A DNA stretch of 64,000 bases. Source: Lunularia cruciata (Eukaryota > Streptophyta > Marchantiopsida > Lunulariales > Lunulariaceae). Positions 54,840 to 64,000 of this stretch are shown here, piece after piece. Where the stretch lies: positions 61,544,552 to 61,608,551 of the forward strand of contig OX419756.1 in assembly GCA_948567375.1 (NCBI GenBank), read 5' to 3'. The position numbers and the translations under genes are program-made. The notes under the pieces were generated by a model that did not search any database, had not been told where the DNA came from, and saw nothing but the letters and a program-made list of their open reading frames with translations. Every line of letters begins with the position of its first letter. Within the stretch, counting starts at the first letter, position 1.

Positions 54840-54992
54840 TTCAAATCTATTTTGGTTTTCTGCCCTATTAGTAGAAGTACCCTTTGGTGATACTTCTATC
54901 TGATCTATTGTGACCATCATGTATAACATCATTCTAGATGTTACCAAACCAAATTTCACGTCTAGATCATATGGCTAGCTCTTGGTATTACA
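54840..54992 (-). repeat. LTR-2, truncated 5' LTR (153 bp)
   Basis: The minus-strand first 150 bp of LTR-2, starting TGTAATACCAAGAGCTAGCC at 54992, nearly identical to 48570-48719. It passes without primer site straight into gag codons, so a deletion removed the rest of the LTR and the gag N-terminal half. Confidence 0.85.
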
Positions 54993-54997
54993 AGCAT
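54993..54997. repeat. Target site duplication AGCAT (right)
   Basis: Identical to 47952-47956. Confidence 0.8.
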
Positions 54998-55155
54998 CCA
55001 CATTATCAACCATTGGTGCCAAATAGATTGCTTACTAAGCTTATCCACAAATACCACAATTGTTGTGTGACCTTGTTGTGTCATGTGCAAGGAGGTGATG
55101 AGGTCCAAGCTCACATGTTCCCAACGAGTAGTTGGAATGGGAAGTGGCTGAAGGA
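54993..55155 (-). pseudogene. LTR-1 chromovirus integrase (host part B)
   Basis: The minus strand reads 'VGMGSLQPLPIPTTRWEHV'-type sequence (the PLPIPxxxWE motif), then 'LDLITSLHMTQQGHTTIVVF' with the first catalytic Asp region and 'VDKLSKQ'. The reading resumes across the insertion at 47951 with 'YYNAPTLAQL', confirming that one integrase gene was split by the LTR-2 element. Confidence 0.8.
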
Positions 55156-55157
55156 GT

Positions 55158-55192
55158 CCACTCGGCTTCTGGTAACTCCAGAAGCCGAGTGG
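55158..55192. repeat. Perfect 15-bp hairpin
   Basis: CCACTCGGCTTCTGG, loop TAACT, CCAGAAGCCGAGTGG. It replaces the continuation of the integrase reading: left of it is integrase, right of it is not. Such a perfect snap-back suggests a template-switch repair or fold-back synthesis at a break. It is unlikely to be a terminator in this setting. Confidence 0.85.
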
Positions 55193-56061
55193 TGGTATGG
55201 TGGATACTCTTAGTTATAAGAACTAAATGTTTAAACTAAAAATTCATATTTCTATGTTCATCCTATACAAAGACTTTGATTTTGCATGATATGAAGACTT
55301 TATGGAAAGTATCAAAGAAGGTAGGGTGAATTTTATTTTATTTTCTTAGTCATTTGTTGATGTAAGTGGATCTTTGATCAATTTGATTTGAGCAAAAACA
55401 ACATGCACTCCAACTTAGACAAATTTTGTCAAAAAAATTTGGGATAATGGTTGGAGATTTTGGCTTTTACTATTTTCTAAATTATATTTCCAATATATTT
55501 TTAAACCTCTGTAAAAAATTTCCTCATGTGCTCATCCAACTTAGTTATTTCTTGAAATTCTTATAACACACACAAAGCTTATAGTTTACAACTTATGCAA
55601 GAACAGGTAATTATTTGTATATTTAGTCATACAACTAGCTGAAAATTTGATTGGTTATTAAGCACACATAATCTTAGTGTGACTAAGGCAAAATAGTATT
55701 CCAAATATTATATTAGGTACATATCTAACTATTTAGATAGTCAATATTGAACAAAATACAAACCATTCAAGTATCATTTATCACAATAGTGAATACAATA
55801 TTTGACCATCCATGCTTATCCACACTAAGGATATTATGGTCTTGTTCAACTTTTAGCTTTGCATAATCTTTATACAATGTAGAAACTTACTTTTATTATT
55901 AGAATCTTGTAATTTGCAAAATCTAAATGCCATATCTCACAAGATCTACCAAACTAAACTAGATCACTCATTTTTGGTATTTTCCACTAATTTGTAATAG
56001 TCATACATCTTCTTCTTTAATAATGTATAGAGAAGACTAAAATTCTCAACCTTGGACTATA
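55193..56061. other. AT-rich spacer, nothing recognised
   Basis: No frame and no match to the repeat families of the window. Confidence 0.4.
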
Positions 56062-57343
56062 TTTGTAATAAACAAGATATCTAACCATTCTTAAAGTAAA
56101 ATGCTAGATGTAGTGATGTTCTGCCTTTGTGCCACTGTAGAAAGCCATTGGTGTTTTGAAGAGACAGTAACAAAAATATTTTGATTTTGATTACAACATT
56201 TACTTTCTTGTATACTCGTGTATAGAATCTTCTAGAGTTGTATAATGTGAAATTTTGTTTTGGTCAATCTCCACATGCTATCAAAAAAAGCACTCTCTTA
56301 TTGTGTTGAGTTGGTTGGCTAGCATGAATAACAATCAATTATTTTTACAACAAGATGTATATTTCAATTTTTGGACTTTTCTCAACATATCAAATTAGCA
56401 GACTGCTTTGTATATTGATATGTCAAATGATGATTTGTTCCATGTTGACTTATATTGATTCCAGTATTAATTTAAAATTTTGGATATAGTATTAAATTTT
56501 ATTATTTTATTTAAATTATAATTTAGGTTTTTTTTAAGTTTTTTGTAAAATAAAGTTCATTTTTTATATCAATATTGACCTTTAGATTTTTTTATTTTCA
56601 TCTTTATTGATATTTAATGCTTGATTGATTCAATGATTAATCAATTTTTTCAATGCTTGATTATAATATCATTTTACATCAATTATAAGTATAGAATCAA
56701 TCTTCATCCATATTCACTCATTCCAAAATGTTAGTGCATAATTATAATTTTATTTTTAAAAAAATAACAAAATTAAACCAATGTTCATTTGATCACCTGA
56801 ATTTTCTAGTGTGTGATTTCTATGTCTTTTACATCAGATTTTAATAGTCATTATTAATTCCCTGATTACAATATGTCAAATACTATTCTCCTTTTATTTC
56901 TAATGATTTTTTTATGGTAATCTACTTATTTGAATGTATATCTTCAATCTTCTATATTATCTATATTGAGTCAACACTATGAATATATGATTTTAAGATA
57001 ATTTTCAGTTTTTGAAGCACATGATAAATATTGTCAATATTGAGACTTATTGTTGCACTAATACTAGTAAAGTTTGCAAGAACAGGTCGTTCATTCAAAT
57101 ATCCAAATGACCAAAAGTGAAGAGAAATCACTAAACTATAATTCATATGTTAATTTTTTTTAACCTTGGGTAGAAACCCCCCACACGAGTGTAGTGTTAC
57201 CCTATGGCCCACTATGGAAAAGGGACAACTAAAGATCACATTCACTACAAATAACCTCCAAATTAATCTTGAAGGTAATGGTTCACTTCACTTCAAACTC
57301 TCTTTCACTCTAAAGACTTCTACTGCAAAGACGCGAACTACCC
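56062..57343 (+). repeat. Repeat C, copy 3
   Basis: Matches 38814-40075 nearly end to end, beginning ATATCTAACCATTCTTAAAG and ending ACGCGAACTACCCTTCAAG. Unlike the other two copies, its right end meets block S2 rather than LTR-1; the last 20 bp (CAACTCCAAAGG end) are missing. Confidence 0.7.
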
Positions 57344-57458
57344 TTCAAGTGAGAAGTCCAATCAGTAACGCCCATGTTAGTCTAAACCAGAACGATCTTT
57401 GTTCAGGAGTTGCAAATTACGGAGTTCGAGGTCGCATGGTCTGGACAAGTTTACTTTC

Positions 57459-58139
57459 TAGACGCTGTGAGAAGTACAAGTACATTTGGGGAATGTAATT
57501 TCTCTTGAAGGATCTCATGCAATTGTTGCTTTTATTTTCCTATGACATCTCATATATCTCAAAAGGTCAAACCATCCAGATCTTAGAAAGGAAAGGAAAG
57601 ATAATTCGAGCAGAGTGAACTTTAGTCCAATTATGAAAGACGTCACATGAGCGGTATTCCACGCTTCTTAGTGACAGACCCGAAGTGCTCCTCGGTGTAC
57701 CGAGGAGCAGCATTCATTTAGGTACCCGTTTAAGCAAACTTATTCCAACAAATAGTTACGCATGCGACCTATGAGCACAGGATTCGACGAGTAGCTTTCT
57801 GCAGCTAGACGCTGTAAGAAGTACAATTGGGGAACGTAATATCTCTTGAAGGATTTCATGAAATTGTTGCTTTATTATCTCTTCAATATCTCATAAGGTC
57901 AACCCATCCAGATCTCAGAAAGGAAAGGAACGATAATTCGGGCATAGTAAACTTTATTCCAATTCCGAGAGACATCACATAAGCGGTATTCACGCTTCTT
58001 AATGACAGAACCGAAGTGTTCGCCGGTGGTACCGTGGAGCAGCATTTTGAGCAAACTTATTTCAACGAATAGTTACGCATGCTGCGACCTATGAACCCAG
58101 GATTCTACCGAGAAGCTTTCTGCAGCTACCTATCTTGGC
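57459..58139. repeat. Tandem duplication in S2, two units of about 340 bp
   Basis: Unit starts TAGACGCTGTGAGAAG at 57459 and TAGACGCTGTAAGAAG at 57806. Both units end with AGCTTTCTGCAGC, which defines the joint better than in S1, where the first of these is mutated. Confidence 0.85.
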
Positions 58140-58162
58140 TCATCCTAGAGTCATGTGCTTAG

Positions 58163-58426
58163 CGCTTATTTCATTTCGAATTTCGGTGTACTCTTGAGCA
58201 CGGAGGGCATTGCTACCTCACTTCATCGACGCGGTTGGTGCCAGTGTTAGTTGGCGAGCCGAAACTCATAGAAAGGCAAATCTGCAGACGGATCCAAGCT
58301 CTTGTAGCCACCATCACAGCACTCAAACGAAAGCCTAAATTCGGACTCGTAAACTTTGCATCTGTAAACCAACCGCGAGAGCAGGAAGCTCTTCTAAGAA
58401 AGTCAACCAATGTGCGGATGAGTTAA
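58163..58426 (+). other. Conserved 87-codon frame, possible exon
   Basis: Counterpart of 43662-43883, open over 87 codons from just after TAG at 58160. It ends ...LLRKSTNVRMS and stop, with differences L-to-P and I-to-N from S1. No ATG near the start; TGTGCTTAG before it could be an acceptor. The antisense 65-codon frame has lost its ATG in this copy (it reads TTG), which slightly favours the plus strand if either is real. Not recognised. Confidence 0.3.
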
Positions 58427-58567
58427 GCAATAAGGCGTCCGCATCAGTAAATCTACATATATGAGACGGCCGATGATCATCCCCGGTGTGCAGTAGGAAC
58501 CGTTGCAGAATTGTCAGCAGAGTCTCTGAAGTCTCAGCTGGACAGACCCAATACACATTACGGACGA

Positions 58568-59044
58568 TCACCCGCTATGAGAACTGGGAGCCCTGGCAGA
58601 CTGATCATGAGATTCCGGAGACCGAGCAGGAGACGCATTGTGTGGAGGAGGAGGGGAATGTGTAGCTCTGGGAGAAGGAGGTGGATGGGGGGGGAGTGGG
58701 ACGGAAGGGATAGAAGGTAGACGGAAAGGAGGTAGACTCGGAAGCTGAACGATATTGGGTAGCGGGGGCAGTGTGGGGGAAACAGGATTGGACCTGGAAG
58801 ATGGGGAAGGGTGCGCAAAAGGCGGATTCGATCCAGGAAAGGTATTGGGTAGAGGGGGCAGTGTGGGTAAACGGGGTAGATGGAAATCAGGATCGGAACT
58901 GTGCGAGGCTGGTGGTGGTGCTGATGGATTATCCGCCATGAGAACGCGGGATGCCATTGCTGTGGGCAACAGCATTCCTCCGATGCACACGCAACATACC
59001 AAAACCATGAACGAGCCAGCAGTGAAGTGATTCATCCTCCCCAT
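58568..59044 (-). CDS. Secreted proline-rich protein, copy 2
   Basis: 158 residues, ATG at 59044, the same stop as copy 1. The N-terminus reads MGRMNHFTAGSF, and the signal-peptide core FMVLVCCVCIGGMLLP is identical. TAMASRVLMA replaces TAIASRVLMA. Of the remaining 120 Pro/Ser-rich residues only one differs (Phe for Ser in NPPFAHPS). Most base differences lie at the 5' end of the CDS and in the leader. The restricted change in the mature part, compared with indels in the flanks, suggests the protein is or recently was under constraint. Same resemblance to plant cell-wall proline-rich proteins as copy 1; unproven. Confidence 0.7.
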   Translation of the reverse strand: MGRMNHFTAGSFMVLVCCVCIGGMLLPTAMASRVLMADNPSAPPPASHSSDPDFHLPRLPTLPPLPNTFPGSNPPFAHPSPSSRSNPVSPTLPPLPNIVQLPSLPPFRLPSIPSVPLPPHPPPSPRATHSPPPPHNASPARSPESHDQSARAPSSHSG

Positions 59045-59420
59045 GTTGGCAATAGTCCAGATTTCTGCAAGTCCTGCGTCTACAATCGTCACTCAAAGTA
59101 TGATGAAGGACTGGTTGCTAACGGTGATCATGCAGTATATGTAGCTTCGAAGCAGCACTACCATCCCCTTACCAGTCGGCGTGCTTGCGAGACTTTCAAT
59201 GTTTTTTGGGAACTAAATCATGTCTATGATTGCTAGACTCCAAGCAGGAACGTGCATCTCATTTACCTTGAGAGTTCTGAACACTGAAATTCGAATTCGG
59301 TAGTGCTATTCTTTCGGAACATTCATTCGATTCATTCTTTTCTAGAGCGCTAGTCGGTACTTTCGACTTGTACGGACTGTACGGATATCACCATATACAG
59401 TAGAGGGATTCTGGATTCTG
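59045..59420 (-). promoter_or_regulatory. Upstream region of copy 2 with TATA box
   Basis: Minus-strand CTACATATAC (about 59136-59145) and palindrome GCTTCGAAGC next to it, about 100 bp before the ATG, as in copy 1. Differences from copy 1 are two short indels and scattered bases. Confidence 0.5.
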
Positions 59421-60490
59421 CTAATACTGTAGTCAGAAATTAAAGGAAGTTGTGTCAATGTCAATGGAAAGCCCGAAGGCGACAAGTGAATATAGCTAAA
59501 CATATACGAAATCTATAAACGGTTGATTGATACAAAAGATTAGCGTGGCGTCGACGAGGAACGAGGAGAGATAAGAGAGACGTGAAAGAATTTCACTGTA
59601 CATTTGGTGTCTGTAGGATAAAAATATATAAGAATTTATTTTAGCTTGGTTTTATTAAAGTTTGGTCTAATTGTTATCTAGAATGAAAGCCATAATAATC
59701 CTATAAAACGATAGGGTGTAACTAGATTCTTTTAGTATTTGAAATAGTTATTTAGTATGATGTGTCGCGATCCTTTGTTTTAAATTTTATTTGTGTTTCT
59801 TAGTTTTAAGATTACATCAGGATTTATGTTGCTTTTATTCTTTGAACAATTAATATTTTCAAATGTGAAGTGTGATATAAATGAGTTCTGGTTCTATATA
59901 GAATAAAGAATAGAACATTTCATTGTGAGGATCACGGGAAATAATCACATAAGAGCTCACGGGACTGGACCTGGAGTGTCCAAAGCGGAATAGACAGGTC
60001 CTAAGTGGACCAAGCAATAGGGCTGGATAGACTACGAGACCATGGAGCTCAAAGTTGGGGAACAGGGCTGCACAATTACTAGCTGCAGTTAAGGAAACAA
60101 CAAAGCCCACTTAAAATTCTATAGAAATGTGATTAGATGAATCTATGGAAATGCATTTCAATGGTTGATAGGTACAATCAATTTTGGTGCTTGATTTCGA
60201 AATGATTTTGCGATGAATGTGTTGAGGGCGTTGATATTAACTAGTATGATATCCCGTAGGCCTCGGAACAATCGTCACGCAAAGTATGGTGAAGGGATAC
60301 TGGTTGCTAGCTTTGACCACACTATAGAGCTTCGAAGCAGCACTACCGGTTGGTGTGCTTGTGAGCCTTTGCATATTTAGGGAACTTAATTATGATTTCT
60401 GTGGTTGCTCGCAGAGATACACAGGACAGGATGCGTCTCATCTACTTTAAATAAATTCTTAAACAAGTGAAATCAGGAAGTGTTATTCTC

Positions 60491-60506
60491 AAAAAAAAAA
60501 AAAAAA
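60491..60506 (+). repeat. Poly(A) run, 16 bp
   Basis: Sixteen consecutive A inside the second upstream-region copy, absent from the first copy (59290-59330), where ordinary sequence stands. Simple slippage or the tail of a small retro-inserted piece. Confidence 0.7.
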
Positions 60507-60567
60507 TAGACTTCCATGTTCTTACCAAAATCTAGATCATGTACTTTCGACTTGTAATCACTGTCTT

Positions 60568-60600
60568 GAGTTCACCATATTAAGCTAATATGGTGAACTC
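60568..60600. repeat. Perfect 15-bp hairpin
   Basis: GAGTTCACCATATTA, loop AGC, TAATATGGTGAACTC. It lies where homology to the first upstream-region copy ends (ATCACCATATAC at about 59388). A snap-back of the same kind as 55158-55192. Confidence 0.85.
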
Positions 60601-60950
60601 AATAATATATTACCCCAAGGAATGAATGATATATATAAATAGTACCCCGAAGGGAGACGGCACTTGTTTGTCCCTTGTACAAATGTGAAAGGAAAAGAGT
60701 GCAAAGCAGCCAAAATAGACATGACAGTCCCAAGCGCCCAAACGCCACGACAGGAATGTGCGTCTCATCTACCTTACAATTTATAAAACAAAATAATAAT
60801 TTATTTACTTTGAAGCAGATACGTTGCACTGATCATGCCTCCTTCTACTTGCTCACTCACTCTATGTACAAAGCTCTCTTACCTTGGTACATAGATTGAT
60901 AAGCCAACTAGGTGATGGATTTGTATAAAAGTGATACATATGGATTTCTT

Positions 60951-61615
60951 CTTCCTCTTAAGCTCTTTGTCGTGAGTATATTCATCGCTGCACAACATAT
61001 ATCACTGTCAACAACATCATACACTATAGACACATAACTCACACATAAGTCATACATAGACTCTAAAGTGTCACAATGATGTAATCAGTTTGCTTACACC
61101 ACTTGAATCAACTCAACAGATCAGTACTTGATCTGCCGCTCTATAAACTGTCAACGACTGAGCACTAATTACAGTCAAACCACACGTGCTCTAGCTAAGA
61201 GAATCCAGGTGACACTTGCTGGCCTCTATCCACCATAGCCAAGAACTCGAAGGCTCAACATCAAAGAATTGAGCTCTTTGAAGCTACACTTTGAAAATAT
61301 ACTCCTGGGCTCAAGCTAGGTCTGAAACCCTAATAGTCTCGCTGACGGCACCTCCACCGGTGCAAATGATGCAAAGTGACGGTTGGCTCTACCATGAAGT
61401 CAATACCTTGAACACAAAATCTGACCTAATCAACTATGAGGTAACTGCTAAAATACCTCTAACTACTCTCACTACAACTCTAGTGTTTGAGTAATCTATA
61501 TGCTACACTACAAATTGCATGACAGTTGTTGTGTGTATATACATTGCTACACAACATACCTTGCTGTCAATATCATATACTATAGACACAACTCACACAT
61601 AAGTCATACATAGAC
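60951..61615. repeat. Direct repeats of about 85 bp enclosing 470 bp
   Basis: About 60973-61061 and 61532-61615 share CTATAGACACA, ACTCACACATAAGTCATACA and TAGACT, with a diverged first half (CACAACATA). Each can start TGAGTATAT/TGTGTATAT. The enclosed sequence is not coding. The size is TRIM-like, but terminal CA, primer site and PPT were not established. The second repeat abuts LTR-1 exactly. Confidence 0.5.
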
Positions 61616-61850
61616 TGTAATAATATGGAGTTTAGCAACAAAGTTAGTTGGGATTACGAAGTAGCACATAAGATAAATTAGCCTAGAATATTCTGGAAGT
61701 ACCTAGGAAGCTTCTTGGGAAGCTTCTCGGCTAGCTTAGCTTGCACCTCAAGTAAGTAGCTTCTAGAAGCTTCCAACTAGCTTAGCTTGCACGCCAAGTA
61801 GACGGTTTCTAGAAGAAAGCTTCTCAAGAAGCTTCCTAGTTAAGAACAAT
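61616..61850 (+). repeat. LTR-1, 5' portion
   Basis: Starts TGTAATAATATGGAGTTTAG and follows the family through several AAGCTTC(C/T) repeats, then breaks off near 61850. The part with TATA box and 3' end is missing. Confidence 0.75.
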
Positions 61851-61879
61851 CCATCCCAAGTAAGGAAGTTTGTTAGTAT

Positions 61880-62835
61880 AACAACTATATAGTAAGCTTT
61901 GGAGGAAGATATTCTTACTTTTGCAATGTAGATCAAACCTATTGCACAACGAGATTATGATGAAGATCAAAAGTTAATGGTTGATCAAATAGTTCAGGAA
62001 TCTGCAAATGTGTTCTAGATGATCTTCCAAGGAGGTTACCTTTCAATCAAGGTAGGCCTTTGAAGATTGAATTATTATCAAGTAGTACTCTAGTTTTTAG
62101 ATCAATCTATAATCTCTTACCAAAGGAGTTATAAGACTTTCAACAACATTGATTGAGTTATTGGAGAATGATTTCATACAATACAATACATCCTCTTGGG
62201 GAGCACCAATACTTTGTGTACCAAGGAAGGATAGAGGAATTATATTTTTTATTGACTACCATGGCCTTAATAAATAAACAATGAAGAATTCATATCCTTT
62301 GCCTTGAATCGATGACCTGTTGGATCAATTGAGTAAAGCATGATATTTCTCCAAGTTAGACCTTTGAAATGGCTATTGGAAGGTTCCAATTGGTAGGAAA
62401 GATGTGCAAAATATTACCTTTCTCACATGGTATTGATATTTTGTATAGACAATTAACCTTTTGGGTTCACTAATGCTACGGCAGTTTTCATGGGTACTTA
62501 TAAAAACTACCAAAGCATACATCAAGTGCTAAATGGGCTATTGGATATATATATTGTGGTGTTCTTTGGATGATATTTTAATCTATGGTAAGATAAAGGT
62601 ACAACATAAGTCACATACAATAAGTCTTAAGATGACTATCCCAATGGAAGTTTTACTACAAGAGATCAAAGTGTACCTTATGGTATAAGGAAGTTACCTT
62701 CTTGGATCATAAGGTCTCACCAGAGGGGATCAAGACAAAAGAGGACAAAATCAAGGCCATTCACAATTAGCCCTACTCCTAAGGATGCCATGGAAGTCCA
62801 TGCATTTAATGGATTAGCAAGTTTTTATTGATGGT
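61880..62835 (+). pseudogene. Ty3/gypsy RT relic, LTR-1 family
   Basis: Readings across frames: 'LDDLPRRLPFNQGRPLKIEL' near 62015, equivalent to 24840 (-). Then come RT fingers and palm pieces ('QYNTSSWGAPILCVPRKDRG', 'FIDYHGLNK') and a catalytic-loop region near 62560 reading 'VVFFG*YFNLW'-type worn sequence. Next are 'CTLWYKEVTFLDHKVSPEGI' and the connection 'PTPKDAMEVHAFNGLASFY' near 62770-62830. Dense stops. A large deletion joins it to the LTR-1 at 61850. Confidence 0.7.
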
Positions 62836-62837
62836 TC

Positions 62838-63528
62838 TATAACACCCGTTGGTACATGTATGCTCTATAGGGATATTAAGTTTGATATTGCAAGTAGTGG
62901 GAAAATATAATCTGTTTGGAGTTTAGCTAAGCTTGTACATGAACATCATTAGTCTTAGCTAAGATAAAAGTGACCTTATTCTAGAGGAAGGGATAAAAAG
63001 GAACATCATCATGTTTTCTTCTAGTGTATTGACTTGGTATTATTCCTAGATATTTGACACTGAGGAAATATTGAAAACTCTTACATTCACAAGCCTTTTT
63101 GGGATGGATTCTTCTCTAGTCCAAGGATAGCCCTTATGAAGGAATCCTTGATTTAGTTGGTAGGTGAGGATAAGATCACCTACTCATGGGAATATTCCCA
63201 TGTGTTTGGAAATTCCTTTAGACTTTATTTGACTTTTAGCCTAGTAACTTGAGTTACTCCAATAATAAGTAAATTTGATCTTTAACTTTTCCACAAGTGT
63301 ATTCCACAAGTATAAGCTAGGAGTGAGGATATATTCATGGTCCTCTCATTTGCAATTACCTTTCTCTCATTAAGTTCTCTCGTGAGCAATGTCTTGAGTC
63401 TGAATTGCCTTGGAGTTCTAACTTTGGAGGAGTGAGATAAAGTTGTGGTTCTTTGTCTTCTTAGTCCATGTGATTTAACCCGATAGCCATTAGAGGTTCA
63501 TCTTGAGTGAGAGATAGACTGGTTAACA
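62838..63528 (+). repeat. Possible LTR (691 bp) inserted in RT relic
   Basis: Breaks the RT relic right after the FNGLASFY codons. TATAACACCCGTTGG could be a decayed TGTAACACCC start, common among plant gypsy LTRs, and it may end GGTTAACA at 63528 before TTTTTGGTTCCATTACA, which resembles a degraded TTTTGGCGCCGTTGCC primer site. Only one copy is in the window, so the boundaries are a guess. Confidence 0.3.
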
Positions 63529-64000
63529 TTTTTGGTTCCATTACAAAGTCCTCTTCAGAAGGTAAGATAATGTTCCACGTTCAATTGTATATTAGACAAA
63601 AGGAGGCTATAAGAGTTCACTTGGAGAAAACATTAGAGGAGAAGAAGTCTAAATTTATATAAGAGACCTTGGATCCATTTTCATACCCTATAGTTCATTA
63701 TGATGTTTTAAGGAGATTTTATACATGCTATACACATGAGAAGATTTGGAGAGATTTTGTGAGGTGGATTATGGAATTCAGGGATTATGGTGGTTTTGGA
63801 TAAAACTTAAAGTTTGATATCTAGATCTAGAATTTTCTTAGAAGAAAGCTTGAACAACCTTTCAATTGGAGCACTTAAAATTATTATAAGGGCTGGTACA
63901 CGCATTAAGCTACAAGTTATAGAAGGCAGTAGAGTAAACTGTTCCCATAAATTGCACAAGCCTTGGTACTTTTTAGTTTTTTATTTCTTCATTTTGCACT
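63529..64000 (+). other. Possible gag start of an unknown element
   Basis: After the putative primer site, a plus-strand reading from about 63575 to 63800 gives 'VQLYIRQKEAIRVHLEKTLE', one stop, then 'DPFSYPIVHYDVLRRFYTCY' and 'EKIWRDFVRWIMEFRDYGGF'. It looks protein-like, but I cannot assign it. It may be a gag N-terminus or a host-derived piece. Continues to the window end. Confidence 0.3.

Larger units (their letters stand above)
47957..54992 (-). mobile_element. Nested LTR-2 chromovirus with 5-bp TSD
   Basis: Element on the minus strand bounded by LTR-2 ends and flanked by AGCAT on both sides. Order on the minus strand: truncated 5' LTR (54992-54840), gag tail, PR, RT, RNase H, IN, interrupted by a minisatellite element at about 49336-51866, then IN tail, chromodomain region, PPT and 3' LTR. 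The deletion between 5' LTR and gag removes the primer site and most of gag. It sits inside the integrase gene of an LTR-1 chromovirus. Confidence 0.88.
60265..60600 (-). promoter_or_regulatory. Second copy of the upstream region in S2
   Basis: Homologous to 59070-59400: ACAATCGTCACGCAAAGTATG, ACTGGTTGCTA, GCTTCGAAGCAGCACTACC, and then a longer shared stretch up to GTACTTTCGACTTGTA (60541) that S1 lacks. The TATA position reads CTCTATAGTG, weaker than the TATATA kept in S1. Ends in a perfect hairpin at 60568-60600. Confidence 0.45.
57344..60950. repeat. Duplicated genic block S2
   Basis: Copy of S1 (42838-46030), same orientation, 14.5 kb away. Differs by point changes, small indels and about 310 extra bp around 60440-60750. 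The left border coincides with the end of repeat C; the right border is near 60950. Confidence 0.85.

Noticed and set aside
59859-60110. 83-codon minus-strand frame in S2
   Set aside because: The equivalent DNA in S1 (about 45240-45500) has several stops in this frame, so it is not conserved.
60628-60642. TATATATAAATAG as a plus-strand core promoter
   Set aside because: A good TATA by sequence, but no coding or conserved transcript region follows and it lies in the part of S2 that S1 lacks.
1-64000. tRNA, rRNA, CRISPR arrays, bacterial operons or phage
   Set aside because: No cloverleaf or rRNA core sequence was recognised by eye, no spacer-repeat pattern, and the gene content is plant retrotransposon. 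A tRNA scan could still find a degraded tRNA-like piece.

Overview
The window looks like nuclear DNA of a vascular plant with a large, repeat-choked genome. Nearly all recognisable coding sequence belongs to decayed Ty3/gypsy (chromovirus) and Ty1/copia LTR retrotransposons with initiator-Met-tRNA-type primer sites. The long AT-rich spacers and old, heavily mutated elements would fit a gymnosperm, but I cannot name a species. No bacterial, organellar or RNA-gene signal was seen.

Layout. 1-6.26 kb: a minus-strand gypsy pol relic (integrase, RNase H, RT) with AT-rich spacers and a 231-bp fold-back. 6.26-12.51 kb: a large palindromic composite; two inverted arms (LTR-1, primer site, gag) flank a copia relic. 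12.5-18.4 kb: an LTR-2 copy, an inverted composite repeat (X, LTR-1, repeat C), then two head-to-head copia fragments. 18.4-21.1 kb: a purine-rich element with minisatellites. 21.1-27.3 kb: minus-strand gypsy relics ending in LTR-1. 27.3-31.5 kb: a plus-strand LTR-2 chromovirus (gag tail, PR, RT, RNase H, IN, chromodomain, PPT, 3' LTR). 31.5-33.1 kb: gag-PR of a third gypsy lineage. 33.1-41.4 kb: repeat D, an unidentified Lys/Glu-rich relic, a second copy of the 4-6.3 kb gypsy block, repeat C, LTR-1 and X. 41.4-46.0 kb: a CpG-retaining island with block S1. 46.1-55.2 kb: repeat D and a minus-strand LTR-1 chromovirus interrupted by a minus-strand LTR-2 chromovirus (5-bp target duplication AGCAT), itself interrupted by a second minisatellite element. 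55.2-57.3 kb: AT-rich DNA and repeat C. 57.3-60.95 kb: block S2, a copy of S1. 60.95-64 kb: a short direct-repeat unit, LTR-1, gypsy pol, and a possible further LTR.

The only credible host genes are the duplicated pair in S1 and S2 (minus strand, 44007-44483 and 58568-59044). Each encodes a 158-residue protein with a signal peptide and a Pro/Ser-rich body, resembling plant cell-wall proline-rich proteins. Each has a TATA-containing upstream region, and a second, CDS-less copy of that region lies about 1.1-1.2 kb further upstream. Everything else is mobile DNA in layered insertion, and several nesting events can be ordered.
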